From positions 276,111 to 340,110 of the forward strand of contig NZ_QZFU01000010.1 in assembly GCF_003598715.1 (NCBI RefSeq): a DNA stretch of 64,000 bases, written 5' to 3'. Source of the DNA: Nocardia panacis (lineage in GTDB: Bacteria; Actinomycetota; Actinomycetes; Mycobacteriales; Mycobacteriaceae). This document shows positions 62,520 to 64,000 of this stretch, one piece after another. Made by a program: the position numbers and the translations under genes. The notes below the pieces were generated by a model, which ran no database searches, had not been told where the DNA came from, and worked only from the letters and a program-made list of their open reading frames with translations. How positions within the stretch are numbered: position 1 is the first letter of the stretch; every line of letters starts with the position of its first letter.

Positions 62520-63416
62520 TCAGTACAGCGCGGTGGCCAATTTGCGCCGCGCCGCCACCACGAAAGGTTCGGCCTTGTCGAACAGGTCGAACAATTCCAG
62601 CAGCCGGGTGCGCACCTTGGTGCGGTCCTCGCCCGCGGTGCGCTTGACCGTCGCGATCAAGCGATCGAAGGCGGCCTCGGGCCGCTGACCGAGCAGTTCG
62701 AGATCGGCCGCGTCCAATGCCGCGTCCACATTCGCCGGATCGGCGTCGGCGGTGGCGAGCGCCGACTCGGGGACCTGCTGCGCCCTGGCAAGGAAACGCA
62801 GTTGGCGCAGCGCGGCTTTCGCGTCCTCATTATTCGGCTCAGCGGCCAGCACGGCCTCGTAGGCGGCCTCTGCGCCCGCCATATCGCCCCGATCGAGCGC
62901 CTCCTCGGCGGCCACGAAACGCGGATCCTCCACCGGCTGCTCCGCCGCGCCCTCGGCGCCCTCCAGCTTGCCCGCCACCGCGTCGACCACGGCGGTGAGC
63001 CACTGGCGCACCTGCGGTTCCGGTTGCGCCCCTTCGAAATCCGCGAGCGGCTGCCCACCCGCGATGGCGATGACGGTGGGGATGCCCTGCACCCGCAGCG
63101 CCTGCGCGATGCGCATATTGGCCTCGGCCTCGACCGTGGCCAACTCCCACGTACCGCCGTCGGCCTGCACCAGGCGCTCCAGGGTCCGCACCAACTCCAC
63201 GCTGCCCGGACTGCGCTGCGAGTACAGCACCACCACCACGGGCACCTGCATGGAGCGCCGCAGCACCTTGGTCTCGAAATCGGCCTCGCCGACCGCATAC
63301 CCGCCCGCGGGCGCGGACCCACCGGCAGGCGGCTGCTTGAGACTGGACAGGTCCACCGCACCGGACATGGCGGCGGCTACGGCGGGCGAAGGGCGGCGGG
63401 CAGCGGGTCGAGTCAC
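62520..63416 (-). CDS. Thioredoxin-like TPR protein (Rv1324/YbbN type) lacking the CxxC
   Basis: 298 residues. Residues about 45-150 are a thioredoxin fold (VPVVVVLYSQRSPGSVELVR, VQGIPTVIAIAGGQPLADFE) and the rest is a set of tetratricopeptide-like helices (EEALDRGDMAGAEAAYEAVL). The redox CxxC position reads SQRSPGS, so thiol-disulfide chemistry is excluded and a chaperone or holdase role like CnoX/YbbN is more likely. GTG 63416 follows GGAGACC. It is 13 bp downstream of the second DUF3817 gene. Confidence 0.9.
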   Translation of the reverse strand: MTRPAARRPSPAVAAAMSGAVDLSSLKQPPAGGSAPAGGYAVGEADFETKVLRRSMQVPVVVVLYSQRSPGSVELVRTLERLVQADGGTWELATVEAEANMRIAQALRVQGIPTVIAIAGGQPLADFEGAQPEPQVRQWLTAVVDAVAGKLEGAEGAAEQPVEDPRFVAAEEALDRGDMAGAEAAYEAVLAAEPNNEDAKAALRQLRFLARAQQVPESALATADADPANVDAALDAADLELLGQRPEAAFDRLIATVKRTAGEDRTKVRTRLLELFDLFDKAEPFVVAARRKLATALY

Positions 63417-63429
63417 GGTCTCCAGTCTG

Positions 63430-63798
63430 TCACGAGGCGACGGACGCGGTGGCCGCGGCATCGGCGCGAGCCCGGTCGCTCAATTCACCGAGCTTGCCCG
63501 TGCGCACCGCCCACAGCTCGAACAGCACCGTGAAGAACGGCGGAATGCTCGACAGCAGCGCCAGCGCGGTGGTCAGCGGGGACCACTTCAGCTGCCTGGC
63601 GGCCAGGATGCCGATCAGCACGAACAGGATGAAGATGATCCCGTGCGTCATGCCGAACACCTTGACCGGCCAGGTCACGGGCTCGGGCAGGCGTTTGAGC
63701 ACCATGCCGACGATCAGGAAGACCCAGGAGATCGCCTCCAGCACCGCGATGAAACGGAACCGCTTGGCCACGGTGCTCAAGTCGAAGATATTGCCCAT
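63430..63798 (-). CDS. DUF3817 membrane protein, second copy
   Basis: 122 residues with three membrane helices: RFIAVLEAISWVFLIVGMVL, FGMTHGIIFILFVLIGILAA and TTALALLSSIPPFFTVLFEL. It is of the same family as the protein at 39575-39940 but clearly divergent. ATG 63798 is chosen as it fits the family start. It is in one operon with the thioredoxin-like gene. Confidence 0.88.
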   Translation of the reverse strand: MGNIFDLSTVAKRFRFIAVLEAISWVFLIVGMVLKRLPEPVTWPVKVFGMTHGIIFILFVLIGILAARQLKWSPLTTALALLSSIPPFFTVLFELWAVRTGKLGELSDRARADAAATASVAS

Positions 63799-64000
63799 GG
63801 CCACCATTCTGCCGGATGCACTACAGAGGGTCGTAGTCGAACGGCTCACAGTGGCCCGGCAGGCGGCCTAAACCCAATGCCGCTCAGTTAGTGGGTTGGG
63901 CTGGGTGTCAAGTGGATCGTGTTGTCGTGCGCGTGGGGGCATGAGAGTAGGACAGCGGAACTACTGGTAGAGAGATCTTGTCCGCCAAGACAAACCGCTC
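63799..64000. other. Terminal non-coding stretch, nothing assigned
   Basis: No reading frame here resembles a known protein. The last 70 bases are less GC-rich than the surroundings and may be the edge of another gene or element that continues outside the window. The promoter of the DUF3817/thioredoxin-like operon should lie at its left end. Confidence 0.4.

Noticed and set aside
63799..64000. Possible insertion-sequence end at the right edge
   Set aside because: The last bases give a short transposase-like reading (REILSAKTNR), but no terminal inverted repeat or longer similarity can be shown within the window.

Overview
The window is high-GC DNA from an actinobacterium of the mycolic-acid group, most likely Nocardia or a close relative. 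I infer this from a complete yrbEA-yrbEB-mceABCDEF locus (19738-27636), an EthA-like Baeyer-Villiger monooxygenase, many GTG/TTG starts, and gene order from 39135 to 63798 that follows, from memory, Mycobacterium tuberculosis Rv1343c to Rv1324. No rRNA, tRNA, CRISPR array or complete insertion sequence was recognised.

Layout. 1-6300 is an accessory patch of lower GC and fragmentary content. It holds a partial sugar-binding lipoprotein with two operator-like repeats upstream. Next comes a tightly overlapping operon of radical SAM protein, DEDDh exonuclease, truncated thymidylate-kinase-like protein and aldo/keto reductase. Beside it is a three-gene regulator operon (small protein, DUF6879, XRE/DUF5753). 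Both operons carry the same 13-nt AT-rich element. 6356-8410 has a Nudix hydrolase and a MerR regulator fused to a sliding-clamp-like domain, followed by a helical-repeat partner. 8426-19599 holds redox enzymes (a deazaflavin-dependent reductase, an EthA homologue with a divergent AraC regulator), a metallophosphoesterase remnant, an AfsR-type STAND regulator, a sigma-factor mini-operon with a 29-residue membrane peptide, an AraC/NmrA pair, a DUF418 membrane protein and a protein with a duplicated cysteine module.

19738-27636 is the Mce importer (two permeases and six Mce proteins, translationally coupled). 27836-39092 is a run of transporter or enzyme genes next to their own regulators: a Ca2+/H+ antiporter, a DUF4377 lipoprotein, a PhoU-like protein, LysR with a TDT exporter, a membrane-anchored HNH nuclease, PadR with a flavin monooxygenase, an MFS pump with a winged-helix tail, and TetR with an SDR. 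Clear inverted repeats sit at the LysR, PadR and TetR promoters.

39135-63798 is the conserved actinobacterial block. It contains lprD, DUF3817, rdgB, rph, a cyclic-nucleotide phosphodiesterase, a rhomboid protease, the cysM-cysO-mec cysteine pathway, a P1-family peptidase, DUF2017, clpS, pncB-pncA NAD salvage, dinG, and glgP, glgE and glgB for alpha-glucan metabolism, ending in a thioredoxin-like TPR protein and a second DUF3817 protein. Differences from the mycobacterial order are: no murI between the rhomboid and phosphodiesterase genes, pncA beside pncB, an insertion of methyltransferase, DoxX and NCS2 permease genes after dinG, and a TPP-riboswitch-controlled CytX-like permease between glgP and glgE.

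The best candidates for something new are the operator-linked regulator trio with the radical SAM/exonuclease operon, the MerR-clamp fusion, and the sigma-factor mini-operon.
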